Part shown: in pieces, positions 13,310 through 25,678 of the stretch | Numbering within the stretch: the first letter of the stretch is position 1 | Layout: every line of letters begins with the position of its first letter | DNA from: Azadirachta indica | Taxonomy: Eukaryota > Streptophyta > Magnoliopsida > Sapindales > Meliaceae | Reading direction: 5' to 3' | Assembly (NCBI GenBank): GCA_022749755.1 | Contig: CM040440.1 | Location: forward strand, 3,805,769-3,869,768 | Length of the DNA: 64,000 nucleotides | The notes under the pieces: generated by a model | Told to the model about the DNA's origin: nothing | What the model saw: only the letters and a program-made list of their open reading frames with translations | Databases searched by the model: none | Translations under genes and position numbers: made by a program

Positions 13310-14733
13310 ATGGCTGCAGCAAAGAACAGTGGTAAATCCAGAAAGGGCGTTGATGAAACAACAGAAAAGATGTCAACGAGCCAAGATTGGGAGATTGACA
13401 AAGGCAAGGATCTTGATTTCGCCAGCTTCGAGAGGCGACAGCAATGGAGGCCGGTTTTTGATGAAGCTTCCATGTCTCAAAGACCTCTCAAGAAGATCCG
13501 TAGCCCTGAAAGACAAAACCCTGTTCAATCTTCTTCTTCTTCAGTTTATCAAGTACCTTCTTTTTCTGTTACTCCAAGTTCTGCTTCACCATCAGCATCA
13601 TCTCTAACTCTTGGTTTACCTTCTTCTTTGTCGTTGCCATCTTCAAGACTTGTTTTTCCTTTTGCTTTTGATGCACCTCAACAAGCTATGAAATTTCCAC
13701 AACAATTTGGAACGTCGCAGACTTCTATGCCCATTTTTCGCCCTCCAATTCAACCAACACAAAATCAGCAACAAATGATCTCTTTTAGTCCTCAGCAGCA
13801 ACAGCAGGGCTTTAGTTATCCTCCTTTTTTCGCAGGAGAATCCATGCTGCCTCATCAACATCAGCAGCAACTTCTTCAGTACTGGAGTGATGCATTGAAC
13901 TTAAGTCCACGGGGAAGAATGATGATGAATAGATTTGGAACAGAGGGGAGGCCATTGTTTAGGCCTCAAGTGCAGCCTTTAAACACTACAAAGCTTTACA
14001 GGGGAGTGAGACAGAGACATTGGGGCAAATGGGTAGCCGAGATCCGTCTCCCTCGTAATAGGACTCGCCTTTGGCTAGGCACATTTGACACGGCTGAAGA
14101 TGCCGCCTTAGCCTATGATCGCGAGGCCTTTAAATTGAGAGGAGAGAATGCTAGGCTCAATTTCCCCGAATTGTTTCTCAAAAGGATAAACCAGTGTCTA
14201 CGGCTCCTGATTCAAACGTTTCTTCTCCAGCTACTCCACACGAAAGTTCAAGTTCAATGCCGAGTCGATTCCTAAACCAGGCTCAACAAGCTCAAGACAG
14301 CCTAAAATCACAGGCTATGAGTACAGAACGAATGCCGCCGCCACCGCCGCCACAGCCTCAAGGAGACAATCCTGACAGTGATTCGGGTTTGGGGTCCAGT
14401 GAAGCTACGGCGAGTGATGAAGTGCAGGCGGTTGCTGAGGGTTCTGGTTCAGGAGAAGGCGCTTCAGGTTCACAAGAGTTAGTATGGGGAGATATGGCAG
14501 AGGCTTGGTTCAATGCAATTCCAGCCGGTTGGGGTCCAGGTAGTCCTGTGTGGGATGATTTGGATGCCACTAACAATCTTCTGATGCCTTCAAACCTTCC
14601 TTTTGTCAACCCAAATCAGCAAGAGTTCCATGATTCTGACCGTCAGAGGCAGCAGGACAATTCAGGTTCTGCTGGTTCTTCTTCTTCATCTTCTTGTCCC
14701 ATGAAACCCTTCTTTTGGAAGGATCAAGATTGA
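13310..14733 (+). CDS. AP2/ERF transcription factor, ERF053/054-type, with internal frameshift
   Basis: Frame one runs from ATG 13310 to a stop at 14275. It has a Ser/Gln-rich N-terminus and one AP2/ERF DNA-binding domain at residues about 230-288 ([19 protein letters not shown], then [19 protein letters not shown]). Directly after the domain the family-like sequence jumps to another frame: 14185-14733 encodes 182 residues of acidic Pro/Ser-rich tail with [19 protein letters not shown], the conserved C-terminal motif I associate with the ERF053/ERF054 group. The shift lies at a run of four A at 14180-14183; one extra A there would join both parts into about 474 residues. As written, the product keeps DNA binding but loses the C-terminal region, ending after about 30 unrelated residues. 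No intron is expected. It is either a genuine truncating allele or a homopolymer base-call error. Confidence 0.82.
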
Positions 14734-16252
14734 AAGATCCACAAGATTCATCTCTACAATTGCTATTCAAAAGTAGTCTTTCTCGTTTTGTAGTCTTATA
14801 GAAGGTTTTTGGACCACACCTGATTTATTTTTCTTTTCTTTTTTTTTTTTAACTAGTTGCATTATTTTTAGGTGACCATTCTGCGACTTTCAGGTTCTTT
14901 TAATTTCTTCTTTACTTCTATGCTTAGGAGAATATTTAATCCTGAAATCACTCCTCATCTTTCCACCGGTTGATGATTTTTCACAAAACAACCTGTGATT
15001 TCCTCTCTTCTCCACTCTTTCTACTCACTCAGTAGTTTGCTTTCAACTTTTATCTTTTCTTTCAAATGCTCCAGGTTTTAATTAGATTCTCTTTCCCTTA
15101 GATTCTCCCCTCCACTCCACTCCATTTGCTGCAAAAAGGCTGCATATTTATCAAGCCTTTTAGTAGTGGCAATTTAGTTGATGCTCAACAGGTCATATGC
15201 ATTTTGTCCTTAGCGCAAGTTATATCATCATTTAAAATGTCTGTGGTAGGATCACTTTGACATTCACAAGCATATGTTTTTAGTTTTTGTCTATTTGACT
15301 GTTAATGTAACGTTGCAGATGGCCTTTGTAGCGATTTTATTGCAGGACCAGCGTAGAAGGAGACAGTTTTGTGATCTCCTCAATCGGTCCATCCATCTCC
15401 AGCTTCATTTTTCTGCTCGGAGGATGATGATATCTATATGTAGTCTTTGTACATTATGTAGTTTATTATTTTTATGATTACAGCATTGTAATTTAATGTT
15501 TACTTTTATCTATAGTAGTTGTACGAATAGATTAATATATTTGAAGCACCTATCATTTTCCATAATTTGATTTTGTTATAAGTAGATTAGTCACCAAGCA
15601 AGCATGTCTAGCCTTGTGAATAATTACTTCCATATACCAGTCATATCAAATCGTTCTTTATTATCAGCTCATAATTCGGCTGATTTTCACCCTGGATAAT
15701 TCGATGAAGAAGTTTCCATCGAAAACACGATCATCATTCGAATGTACATGAGAAAATTTATGTTGGAATTGAAAGAAACTTAACTATTCCTTGTCAAAAG
15801 GATCATATTAATATTAACCCAAGCTCATTAATCACAGGTCGTTTCCTAGAATTAACAAGTCAAGGATTTTAAGCTTTTGCGTGATATTTATCAACTTTGG
15901 AATCTTCAAATCTAGCAATGTTTCTGATCTTGTTATCTTCTTTGTAAAAATATGTCTTGTCTGGGAATCAACCTAATCAGGAATTGTTAATTACGTATGA
16001 AATATATACAAGTTTTGGAATAAAGAGGTAATCCAGCTGCTACTTTGGTGCATATGGAAGTGCTTTTCTGTATGACTGTTCAATGCAAAAGCACCACTAC
16101 CTAAAGCAGCACTTTCATATATACATTACAATTAAACACGATAATATAAGATAGCAAGTGCTTTTTTCAGTTGTGATTATTTTAAGTCGTTTCTGATAAC
16201 GCTAAAAACATTCACAAGTACAGACTAAAGAAATCCAAACGTAGTTAAGCAT

Positions 16253-16278
16253 TAATAATAATAATAATAATAATAATT
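16253..16278. repeat. (TAA)n microsatellite
   Basis: About eight TAA units. Confidence 0.9.
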
Positions 16279-17313
16279 ATACCTAAACAAGAAGAGATTG
16301 GATGTTGACTAGATGACGGCGAGAGGTGGGACCTGTCACCGGCCCATGAGATCATCTAAATTTCTTATTTGTGACGGCACGAGAATGATGAACAAGAGAT
16401 AAGAAATTGATATGATTTGGAAACTGCAATGATGCAGCCGATAAAATAAAATAACAATATAATTGAGAAATCATACTGTAAATAAACAAATGAAAATATC
16501 TGGGATTAGAAAAGCTGCTGTTGTTTTCTGTAAACTAAACCCAATTTATTCGATGTCATGGTGCGGCTGCTACAATCTGCTTCTGCTTATTAACAATACT
16601 TTTTTTGCTTGGCTGTGTATGGAAGCTGGAACCTGAAAGTGATGTGCAACTTCAGGACAAACTGGGATTTGGTATGTGTGCGTGAATAAATCTGTAGGCA
16701 AATTTTTAGATATACATGTTGTTTTTTCTCTCCCAGTATTTGGAAGAATCAGAACATTTGGACTCTGACCAGAAAAAATAATACTAATAACAATGATAAA
16801 GGAGATGGAATACTTGCACAATATCCAGGCAATTGGCTGTGGAAAGTCAATGGAGAGTGAAGCCTGCAACATTGGTTCACTAATTCAACTTATTCTGATA
16901 CTCAGCTAGAATATGCTGTCATTGATTATTATTTAAGACCAAATATTTCAGGCGCTTACATTACATTATATGAAATATTCAAGCACGTTTTGTATTGTTT
17001 GCAAGACTGAAAACGAATTTGGGAAACAAAAACCAAAAACAGTGACCCGTTGATCAAGTCTTGCTCTAATTTTCATCCTGAAGAAACTTAACCTGAGTGC
17101 AGAAGTCATAATTAATATCAAGCATACCCAATATCTTGTCTCATTTACATGATAGCAACAGGAAGACGCGGATGGCTATTTTTTTATTTTCCTAGTTTGT
17201 ACTGGGCGGGCACTTCAGATGCAGGCCCAGCCCATATTTTTTGAACAGTCCCTAATCGTGTCTGTAAGATTACAGTTTGGACACACGTATCAAAGAAATC
17301 CAATATTCTGAAA

Positions 17314-17353
17314 CTGATTGGCTGATGGAAGCCGATGTGGCAACACCAATCAG
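17314..17353. promoter_or_regulatory. Inverted CCAAT-box pair upstream of POR
   Basis: CTGATTGG (17314-17321) and its exact reverse complement CCAATCAG (17346-17353) lie 117-156 bases before the POR start codon, a typical distance for CCAAT boxes bound by NF-Y. No binding data; inference from spacing and motif. Confidence 0.4.
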
Positions 17354-17469
17354 CAGTCCAAATTGTCTTGTTTCTCCTCTCAATTGAATTTGAACATCAA
17401 CTTCATCATAGACTTATCTGGCAAAACAGCAACTAAAGAAGAACTCAATCTTGGTAGCTTCTCTGTCCC

Positions 17470-19383
17470 ATGTCTCTCCAAACAGCCTCTATAATCCCTT
17501 CTACCATCTCCATCTACAAAGAGGTCAGCTGCAAGCAATGAACTGTTAACTTTCTTATAAAGAAAAAGGCTTTTTTGAGTTTTTCTTATATGGGGTTCTG
17601 TGTTTGTTTGTTAACAGAAGTCTACTGCTTCTTTTAAGGAGACAGGTTTTTTGGAGTTGCAATTTCATCCCACCTCAAAGCTGAGTTCAACACTCCTCAG
17701 ATTAGTAGACAGGTAACTAACGCGGATATTTGGCTCTCTTTCTGTAATTGAATTCTGGATTTTAGTCCTCTTCTGCTGACTATTTTACTGTTTCCATAAC
17801 TGACACTAAGTTGCAATAAGTGGTGTAAGGAAATATGATGATTATTCATTCAACTTAATAATGCAAATGTAGTTGAAACTTGAAATTGATGATAATAACC
17901 GGTGATATTATGGATTTGTATCAGTATGTCATATACATAACAAAATTAAGATTTTCCATCATAATAACCTACCTCAAAAATTTCAAAAAGTTGCTACGAT
18001 ATCTTGCAATTATAGGACTTTGCTCACATGCAGAGTTTCAGAAGAAAGGAAGCATCTATTCCAACCATCAAGGCCCAAACAGCTGCAGCAACTCCTGCAA
18101 TCGACAAGGGTGCTCCAGAAGGAAAGAAAACTGAGAGAAAGGGTAATGTAATAATAACTGGAGCCTCTTCTGGATTGGGTCTGGCCACAGCTAAGGCACT
18201 AGTTGAAATGTTGTTATGGGATGTAGGAATTTTCTCAAGGCTGAGAGAGCTGCCAAGTCATCTGGCATTCCCAAGGAGAATTATACTGTCATGCATCTTG
18301 ACCTTTCATCCCTTGACAGTGTCAGGCAATTTGTAGATAACTTCAAGCGTTCTGGTAGACCACTTGATGCATTGGTTTGCAACGCTGCTGTTTATTTACC
18401 CACTGCTAAGGAGCCATCATTCACAGCCGAAGGATTTGAACTGAGCGTTGGGACTAACCATCTCGGCCACTTTCTCCTCTCAAGGTTGCTGCTTGATGAC
18501 TTAAAGCAATCAGACTACCCATCAAAGCGTCTGATTATTGTTGGCTCCATTACAGGTACACTTAGATCTTAGAATCCAAAATTTCCATGTACAATCAATT
18601 GGCATGCTATACAAAACAAAAACCTTGACTGATGAACCTCGCCAATGTGGTCTTGCGCAAATCTATGTAGTATTCTTCAAAATATTAGTCCCTGTAAAAG
18701 GATAAGAACACTCTAAATGGGTTTTGGTACCAAATGGATTTTAGGAAACACAAATACCTTGGCTGGCAATGTGCCCCCAAAGGCCAACCTTGGGGATCTG
18801 AGAGGTCTTGCAGGACGCTTGAACGGGCTGAACAGCTCAACTATGATAGATGGAGGAGAATTTGATGGTGCTAAGGCGTACAAAGACAGCAAAGTCTGCA
18901 ACATGCTCACCATGCAAGAATTCCACAGACGCTACCACGAGGAAACAGGAATCACCTTTGCTTCTCTCTACCCCGGTTGCATTGCTACAACAGGCCTGTT
19001 TAGAGAGCACATTCCCTTGTTCAGGCTTCTTTTTCCACCCTTCCAAAAGTACATCACCAAAGGCTATGTTTCAGAAGAGGAAGCTGGGAAAAGACTTGCA
19101 CAGGTAGGCTAGAATCGTTACAGTTAAATGTTACTCGTGCGCACACACAAATATACTCTTATGGGTACTTGTGCAGATAGAGTGAAGCAAAATTCTGTAT
19201 ATCAAGAGTAACACTTCTTTAATATAGGTTGTGAGTGATCCAAATCTGTCAAAGTCCGGTGTCTACTGGAGCTGGAACAAGAACTCTTCTTCATTTGAAA
19301 ACCAGCTATCTAAAGAAGCCAGTGATGCAGAGAAGGCACGTAAGCTGTGGGAGATTAGTGAGAAGCTAGTTGCATTGAACTAA
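17470..19383 (+). pseudogene. Protochlorophyllide reductase (POR), frame broken by apparent 13-base deletion
   Basis: Light-dependent POR reduces protochlorophyllide with NADPH in plastids, a late step of chlorophyll synthesis. Five exons fit: 17470-17523, 17618-17712, 18042-18555, 18745-19103, 19228-19383. The N-terminus is Ser/Thr-rich and suits a transit peptide. The NADPH-binding [15 protein letters not shown], the NAAVY and TNHLGHFLL segments and the catalytic Tyr/Lys of AYKDSK (codons at 18879 and 18891) are all present. At 18210/18211 the frame breaks: ...AKALVEM is followed, in another frame, by [14 protein letters not shown]. Family alignment from memory implies about four residues missing here. 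Exon 3 is 514 bases where its flanking splice phases need a length 13 longer; with it the protein would be 396 residues, the normal size. As written, translation stops early in exon 3, before the catalytic residues. Probably a non-functional allele or a recently lost copy; all other exons are clean. Confidence 0.85.
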
Positions 19384-22300
19384 TGAGCTCTATAGCAGAT
19401 TATAACCGACCACCCATCTTTTTCAAGGAAGATACGCTTTGAGTTTTTAATAACAAATAGTATAGCTCCTTGCAATTTACTTTCTGTTTTGTAGAGAAGA
19501 AATTTTTTTCAGATACAAAAGGGAAAGTATTATAGTACTTGCAACTTAACCCAAAAATATGGTCATACATGTAAGATAATTTCTTCCGTTTAGTTTGCCT
19601 ATCAACCAGTGTATTTAGGTCCACAATATTCGTTCCCTCCTTACAACTCTGATTCTTAGGATTCAGAGTTGGCTCCGAACCTCATCTACGAAGTAAATCC
19701 CAAATCGGCCAATTCTATGACTGGTCTTTTGGTTTCATCTTTCGCGGAGTAAACGCATGCTGATAAATTGACAAAAGTTTGTGTGGCAAACAAATAATTT
19801 CTAAGATAGTATAGGGTCACAATATTTTGCCAAAGTACGGGAAAGATGGAGAAGCATACAGTGGTAGCATGCATGAAACAACATACTTAAGCTGAATGGA
19901 GGACGATTGCACCATTTCCAGCCAAGAGGACCGAAGGAAAATCACTTAAACCCTAGTGTAACTTTTATTTAATTAGCTTCTTGAAAACTCGGAGAAAGAA
20001 TGCAATAAGTTTACAACGTTTTCTAACAAGAAAACCCCCCAGTTGATCAATGAAAATAAATCCCACTGGTCGTTTGATCTGGTAACCATGCATAGACTCG
20101 CGCCTTCCGTGGTTTCCAGCACTAACCCCTAAAATTCCGTGCAAATTAAACAGTTACTATGACATTCGTCATGGACTTTTAGAGTCAGGAAGTAATGGAT
20201 TAATTCATGAAGTGCAAAGTAGTTATAGTTTTATGAGATATCTACCATTACTAATTTTTCCACCTCTGTATGTATTTTCACTGTTCTTTCCAGTATCCAC
20301 CGTGACCATTATGTAACAGGAAAATGAAAAGACCAAGCTAATAAAAAGAATTTCTAAGCCCAGTGAGTACAGGAAACAACTAGCTAGCAGAACAAGGAAG
20401 TACATTATTAGATCTAAGAAGTGATTGCAAATGGCATAGGAGAGTACCAGTTATTCCCCACATATCAAACAGAAACAACACACAATGAACTAGCGACAAA
20501 TTTACTTTAAGAGGTAAAGCATTTCCAAGAAATTTGATGCATGTAGTAATAGCTAGATACCCAAAATTCATACTCTAATAACTATCTATCTCGTATGCAG
20601 CCTGCATAGTAAGGTCTTGCCTCTCATATTTTCCTGGTGAGATAGTACCAGCTTTATTAGCTACAATGAAAATGAAAATAGAATTGATACTAAACGAACA
20701 AATATAAGAGCTTAACTGAATAATATTCTTAAAGGTAACTACCAAATCACAAGCAGGTATTTGACCTGCACATCTGCCCATGTCATACAAATTTATAATT
20801 GGAAACAATAACCTTAAATATGGACCCATGACTTAAGCCGACGGCAGAGTTCCAATAAAAAATTACAGCTTCAGTTCCGGCAAAAAGAACAAAACTGTTT
20901 CTAAATGGTAAATCTGATTCACAAGAGTAATCACAACTTTTTAAGCAAGAGACCACACAACGTCGAAAGAAAAAGCACCACTGTTGAAAAAGAAAAGCAT
21001 AAACTTATATTGATCATAATAGAAGAAAGCAAACACAACAGCATGCAGATATTATCAAAGCAATAAAAAGAGAATAAACTCTCAATGATTAGAAAGCAAA
21101 AAAATGTAATGTGGAAAAACAGTTTATGTTTTTACCTTTTTGAAGCAAAAAATAGTTTATGCTGCATTATTAGGAAACGGAGAAGGCTGACATTGCATTC
21201 TGTCATGACATTCCAATCTCAGAGATTATCTCATCTACATCGCATTTAGTCAAACAAAAGGAAGGAAAATTGATGAAAAACTTGAATCAGGAGTCATGAC
21301 AAGTAGATGCATCAACAGAGGTAATTCCACTTGATGCATCAGCAGAGATACAACTCTATATTGATGTTCCAATAACAAATCATGGGACAGAAACATATCG
21401 ATCCATGACAAGTCGAGTAATGTGCTGAAAAACAAGATAGTTATAGGAGGTTCACTTATAAGTTCCACATTTTGTCTTTTTCAAATGCATAGACTTCATT
21501 AAAATAAAGTATCAAAAATATCTACCATCCAATACAAGTAAACAAACATATACATACCATTCCGAAGTCATATAAAAATAACATTCGTATTAAGTCTTTC
21601 TACATTTCGTGTGTCAACAATATGGATATCATTATATCATTATGCAAAAAACTATTCAATTTCACATATGCAAAGATCAAGGATCTCATTATCATTAGGC
21701 AATAAACCTTCCTCAATTTCACATAGTTACAGCCTTAAGAATCTACATTACAGCTCAAGAATCTGTATTACAAACTCAAGAATCTCTATTACAACCTCAA
21801 AAATCTCCATTACAGCTTCAAGAATCTCTATCGACAAACTGTTCTTGATAACTTCCGATAATTCAAGGGGCATCGTTACAATCGTTTCTTTCATATTATC
21901 ACACAGACTTCATATTAATAAATTATTATACAAAAACACACTAATCAGCTAGGCAATTTGGTCCCTGAACACTTGGTAAACTGGTGACTGAAGACAGCAG
22001 CATTGAATTGATATCATACTAGTTTCGAGATTCAATCAAGATAAACCTTCAGAACATTACTTTGCAAGCCAGTTCCAAATAAATTTTGATAGCATCTAAT
22101 CTCCAGATAGAGCAGATCAACTGGACATTTTGCAAAAGCAAAAGCCACAAGCATAAGCCCTCTCAGTTAAACAAACAAAGCAGTTAGCTGGGATCTGAAA
22201 ATTGATCCAACACAAACCAACATCCCAAAGCCAGATCGTTGATAATAAGTATGTTGCTGTTAAAAATATCTATGTAAAAACAAAAACAAACAAAATACAA

Positions 22301-22591
22301 ACACATTAGATGATCTGTTATTGCAATCTAATTTCAATATCAAATCACTGAAGTCCTAGCATAGCCATCAAATATTCATAACATCCCTTTCCCACACCCT
22401 AGGATATAACATAGCAACAATTGATCATTTCAGACAGGATACACATTTAAAACATGTAACTTTCAACCTCTGACAGGTATACATTTTAACCAGTTAGAAT
22501 TTTTCTTTTTTCCCAACAAAAGCTAGCTTAAGTTGAAAGAAAAAATGCTTGCATCAGATAAAAAAGGGCAGGACACAAAGGTCACAGGTAA
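19384..22591. other. 3.2-kb interval without a supported gene
   Basis: AT-rich. The only structure noticed is a short minisatellite at about 21733-21834. Open frames here are short with no family likeness. The right end includes the 3' UTR of the minus-strand STA1-like gene. Confidence 0.6.
21733..21834. repeat. 20-21-bp minisatellite, about five units
   Basis: Imperfect tandem copies of a unit close to CTCAAGAATCTCTATTACA. Read on the plus strand it would encode a repeating SRIxIT pattern, but no supporting gene context exists. Confidence 0.8.
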
Positions 22592-25500
22592 CTAGTGTCT
22601 ACTGTTTTCAGCTGCACTCTCTTCCTTGCCAAGGGCCACAACGACTTTCTTTAAGATTGCTTCAGTTGGCTGGTGCGAGTTCTCCACAGCCTTGGAAACT
22701 GCTTGCCATTTCTCACCATGTTTTGGCTCAGCAGCAATGCATCTCTTCAGCACTTCCTTTTGGTTGTCCTCGCTGCCATGCTGTAGCTCAAACTTGTAAT
22801 ACAATGCCCAGAAATCCCCAATATCTGGGGCAACGGTCACAGCCCTGTTGAGCCAAGTCCTTGCCTTATCGACTTTCCTATCATGCCAGAATAGCTTTGC
22901 CACAGCAGCAATTACATAGGGATCATGATCACAGTTCTTATAGGCATCCGCACTCTTGCTTTTGCGTTGAGGACGAGGAACCATCTCAATTGATGCAGCC
23001 CACAATATACCACTCTTGGGACACTCCTGCAATGCCTTTGCCATCAATATATCAGCTTCCTTCTTGTTTCCATGCTTGAACTCAGCTCGAATTGCGGCAA
23101 GCCAGAGCTCAGGTTTGTGAGGATTCTTCTTCCTAGCAATAGTGAGGACAGCTCGAGCTTTACTTAGCCCATTCATTTTCTCCTCCAAATTGGCAAGTGA
23201 AAGCCAAAGTGGAATACAGTTAGGGCAGTGACGAAGACCTGACTCATAAGCATCTTTGGCTTGTTCTAAGCGACCAAGGCACTCCTCTAGTTGTCCCAGC
23301 ATTAACCACAACTTGAAGAAAGAAGAGAATCTCTTCAAACCTTCGTCAAGCAACCTCCTCTCCTCCTCATTGTTCCCCAATTCTCTCTCAACAATTGCTG
23401 ATTTCATCCAAACTCTCTCTGTGCCACCCCTATCTCTTGCCTTAGCAAGAAGCATTCTAGCTCTCTCAGGCTCGTGGTTCTCAAATTCAAGCTTAAATGC
23501 TGCAAGCCAAATCTCCTCTGAATTGGGGATAGCAGCATAAGCTTCTTGAAGAATAGCACGTGCTGCAGGCACATCTCCTGCAAGCCATTTCTCTTTTGCA
23601 CCCATAAGCCAAAGAACCTCAGCCTGAGGGCAATAGGTAACTGCTTTTCTCAATAAAGCATCAAGAGACTCTCTAGTCCCATGGCTCTTCTCAAGCTGAG
23701 CTGCTTTAAGCCAAATGCTCTTTTTAGTCAAAAAGACTGTAAGGGCATGTGCATAAATGGCTCTGGCTGTCTCAATAGACCCCCTTTTCTTGCATTCCTC
23801 AGCATCTGCCACCCAAGTCCTTTTCCTATCCTCTTCTTCAACACCAATTCCAATAGTATTCTTGATGATTGCTTGACAAGTAACTACAGACCCTGCTCTC
23901 TCTGCAGCCTCAGCCTCTTTCATCCATGCCTCTCTGTCAATAACAACCTCTTCCCTTTGCAATGCCCTTATACCCCTCTCAATAATCTTCCCAACCATAG
24001 AAGTATTCCCATTGGCCTCCTCCAACTTAGCAGCCGTAATCCAAATTGCCCGTTCTTTAGGCAACTTCTCCCTAGCCCTATTAAGCACTTTCCGGGCTTT
24101 ATCATATGTTTCTAACCGGGCAAGGGCAAGCCACAACTCCACATCTAAAGGACAACACTCAACTGCTCTATGTAACAACAATCTGGCTTCCTCCTCATCA
24201 GATAACTCCACAACAGCCTTCCACAATCTAACTGAATCAGGCACATTCTCTAACCCCTTTCTTAACACTCTACTCTTGTTCACATCATCATGCTCTAATT
24301 TTGCCGCCTGTAGCCACAGCTTAACAGAATTCGGAATCATTTTTACTCCGCTAGCAATAACAGCCTTAGCCTCATCAGGACTCGCAAGCCTACAAGCTTC
24401 TAACCATACGTCTTCATTCTTTGGACACTCCTCACAACCTCTTTTTATCAACTGTCTAGCTGCAGCTATCTTCCCAGCCACTTCCTCCAACCTAGCAGCC
24501 GCAATCCAACCAGGCGGGTGTTTGGGGTTAGTTTGGGTTACACTCTTCAACAATAACCTAGCCTTCTTAATATCGGAAATCTCAGCATCACTAGTTATTT
24601 TCATACTCTTTAAATCGGTTAAATACCCTTTTGGATCAACCACAGTTAATCCAGAGACAGAATCAGATAAACGATCCAACTTTAAAGACAACACCGTACC
24701 TCTACCTTCACCTACTGCAGTCAAATCTGTTACAGGCGTCTGACTCCAAGGCGTCTCAGTCCCACCAGCAGCCCGGCTCTTTGGGTCTAATGCCGTTACA
24801 TGTTCTTGCTCTTGTCTGGCTTTCTCCAACAAAGTATCCGGTACCGGCACAAAACTTTCGAATCTCTTTTTCTTATTCCTTAGCGAATAATCTCCGATTT
24901 CGGGGATGCTATCCCATTCCTGAGCCGATAAACTGTATAACTTCCTCTTCAAATCAGCAAACTGCTCAGTAATTTTTGGATTCGACGCACGATACTTCTC
25001 AATCTCTTGCTTCAACCTAGCCTCCCGACGATCTTTTCGCCTTGAATCCATTCTTTTATCGATCGCTTCCCAAACCGCATCAGCCTCTTTATCATCTTCA
25101 TCATACTCCGAGTTCGCAAACAATCCCACATCATTTCCTTCAAATTCATCAAACTTCTGGTTCTCATCATAGCCTTTATCATCCCCTTCATCATCGTCCT
25201 CGTCCTCCCCTGGCTTTCCCCGGCCTCTTCCCACTCCAGCAGAACCGGAAGCACCACCGATGGTAGTGGCAGAGCGGTCGGGAAGGTCAGGAGCTGCACG
25301 GGCAGGTCCAATATCAGACCTGGTAGTGAACCCAGTGGCTCCACGACCCAGACCGGCCACATAGTTGGGAGGCGGCTTAGAGTAGAGGAAATCGAGACGA
25401 GGTTTGGTGGGCGGAGGAAGCGGAGCGGCAGGATTAGTGCCCGCACCACCAAGAAGAGGGATATGGAGGGTCAAGGTGGAGCAATGGGTGATACCCAGTT

Positions 25501-25678
25501 GGGAGAGAAGAACAGAATCATCATTAATGGAATAGCTTGATGGGATTAAGAAACGTTGCAGAGAAACCGGAATCTGGGTTTGTTGATGGAGGGTTTCTTT
25601 GAGGGAACGAAGGTTTGTGGTTTTAGGGTTTAGGTCAAGAAATAGGGTCCGCGAATTGGGTGATGATATGAACACCAT
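22592..25678 (-). CDS. STA1: Pre-mRNA-processing factor 6 / STABILIZED1 (U5 snRNP, HAT-repeat protein)
   Basis: Intronless frame of 1028 residues from the ATG at 25678. An in-frame ATG nine codons upstream (25705) is less likely because plant STA1 proteins begin MVF. Parts: N-terminal ubiquitin-like segment (about 1-80); PRP1_N domain with [20 protein letters not shown] and PDLPDRSAT; acidic Asp/Glu/Gly stretch ([13 protein letters not shown]); then about 15-20 half-a-TPR (HAT) repeats with recurrent W-x-x-A/E-A...E patterns to the C-terminus. PRP6 bridges U5 with U4/U6 in the tri-snRNP; Arabidopsis STA1 acts in splicing, mRNA stability, cold and heat tolerance and small-RNA pathways. Length agrees with Arabidopsis STA1 (about 1030). 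The frame is intact throughout. Confidence 0.93.
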   Translation of the reverse strand: MVFISSPNSRTLFLDLNPKTTNLRSLKETLHQQTQIPVSLQRFLIPSSYSINDDSVLLSQLGITHCSTLTLHIPLLGGAGTNPAAPLPPPTKPRLDFLYSKPPPNYVAGLGRGATGFTTRSDIGPARAAPDLPDRSATTIGGASGSAGVGRGRGKPGEDEDDDEGDDKGYDENQKFDEFEGNDVGLFANSEYDEDDKEADAVWEAIDKRMDSRRKDRREARLKQEIEKYRASNPKITEQFADLKRKLYSLSAQEWDSIPEIGDYSLRNKKKRFESFVPVPDTLLEKARQEQEHVTALDPKSRAAGGTETPWSQTPVTDLTAVGEGRGTVLSLKLDRLSDSVSGLTVVDPKGYLTDLKSMKITSDAEISDIKKARLLLKSVTQTNPKHPPGWIAAARLEEVAGKIAAARQLIKRGCEECPKNEDVWLEACRLASPDEAKAVIASGVKMIPNSVKLWLQAAKLEHDDVNKSRVLRKGLENVPDSVRLWKAVVELSDEEEARLLLHRAVECCPLDVELWLALARLETYDKARKVLNRAREKLPKERAIWITAAKLEEANGNTSMVGKIIERGIRALQREEVVIDREAWMKEAEAAERAGSVVTCQAIIKNTIGIGVEEEDRKRTWVADAEECKKRGSIETARAIYAHALTVFLTKKSIWLKAAQLEKSHGTRESLDALLRKAVTYCPQAEVLWLMGAKEKWLAGDVPAARAILQEAYAAIPNSEEIWLAAFKLEFENHEPERARMLLAKARDRGGTERVWMKSAIVERELGNNEEERRLLDEGLKRFSSFFKLWLMLGQLEECLGRLEQAKDAYESGLRHCPNCIPLWLSLANLEEKMNGLSKARAVLTIARKKNPHKPELWLAAIRAEFKHGNKKEADILMAKALQECPKSGILWAASIEMVPRPQRKSKSADAYKNCDHDPYVIAAVAKLFWHDRKVDKARTWLNRAVTVAPDIGDFWALYYKFELQHGSEDNQKEVLKRCIAAEPKHGEKWQAVSKAVENSHQPTEAILKKVVVALGKEESAAENSRH

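Larger units (their letters stand above)
14734..17469. other. Intergenic, no supported gene
   Basis: Holds the ERF 3' UTR, AT-rich DNA, an (AAT)n microsatellite at 16253-16278 and the POR promoter. Small open frames at 15274-15477 and on the minus strand at 16570-16872 show no family features. Confidence 0.6.

Noticed and set aside
24012..24743. Long open frame on the plus strand (243 residues)
   Set aside because: Antisense shadow of the HAT-repeat coding sequence of the STA1-like gene.
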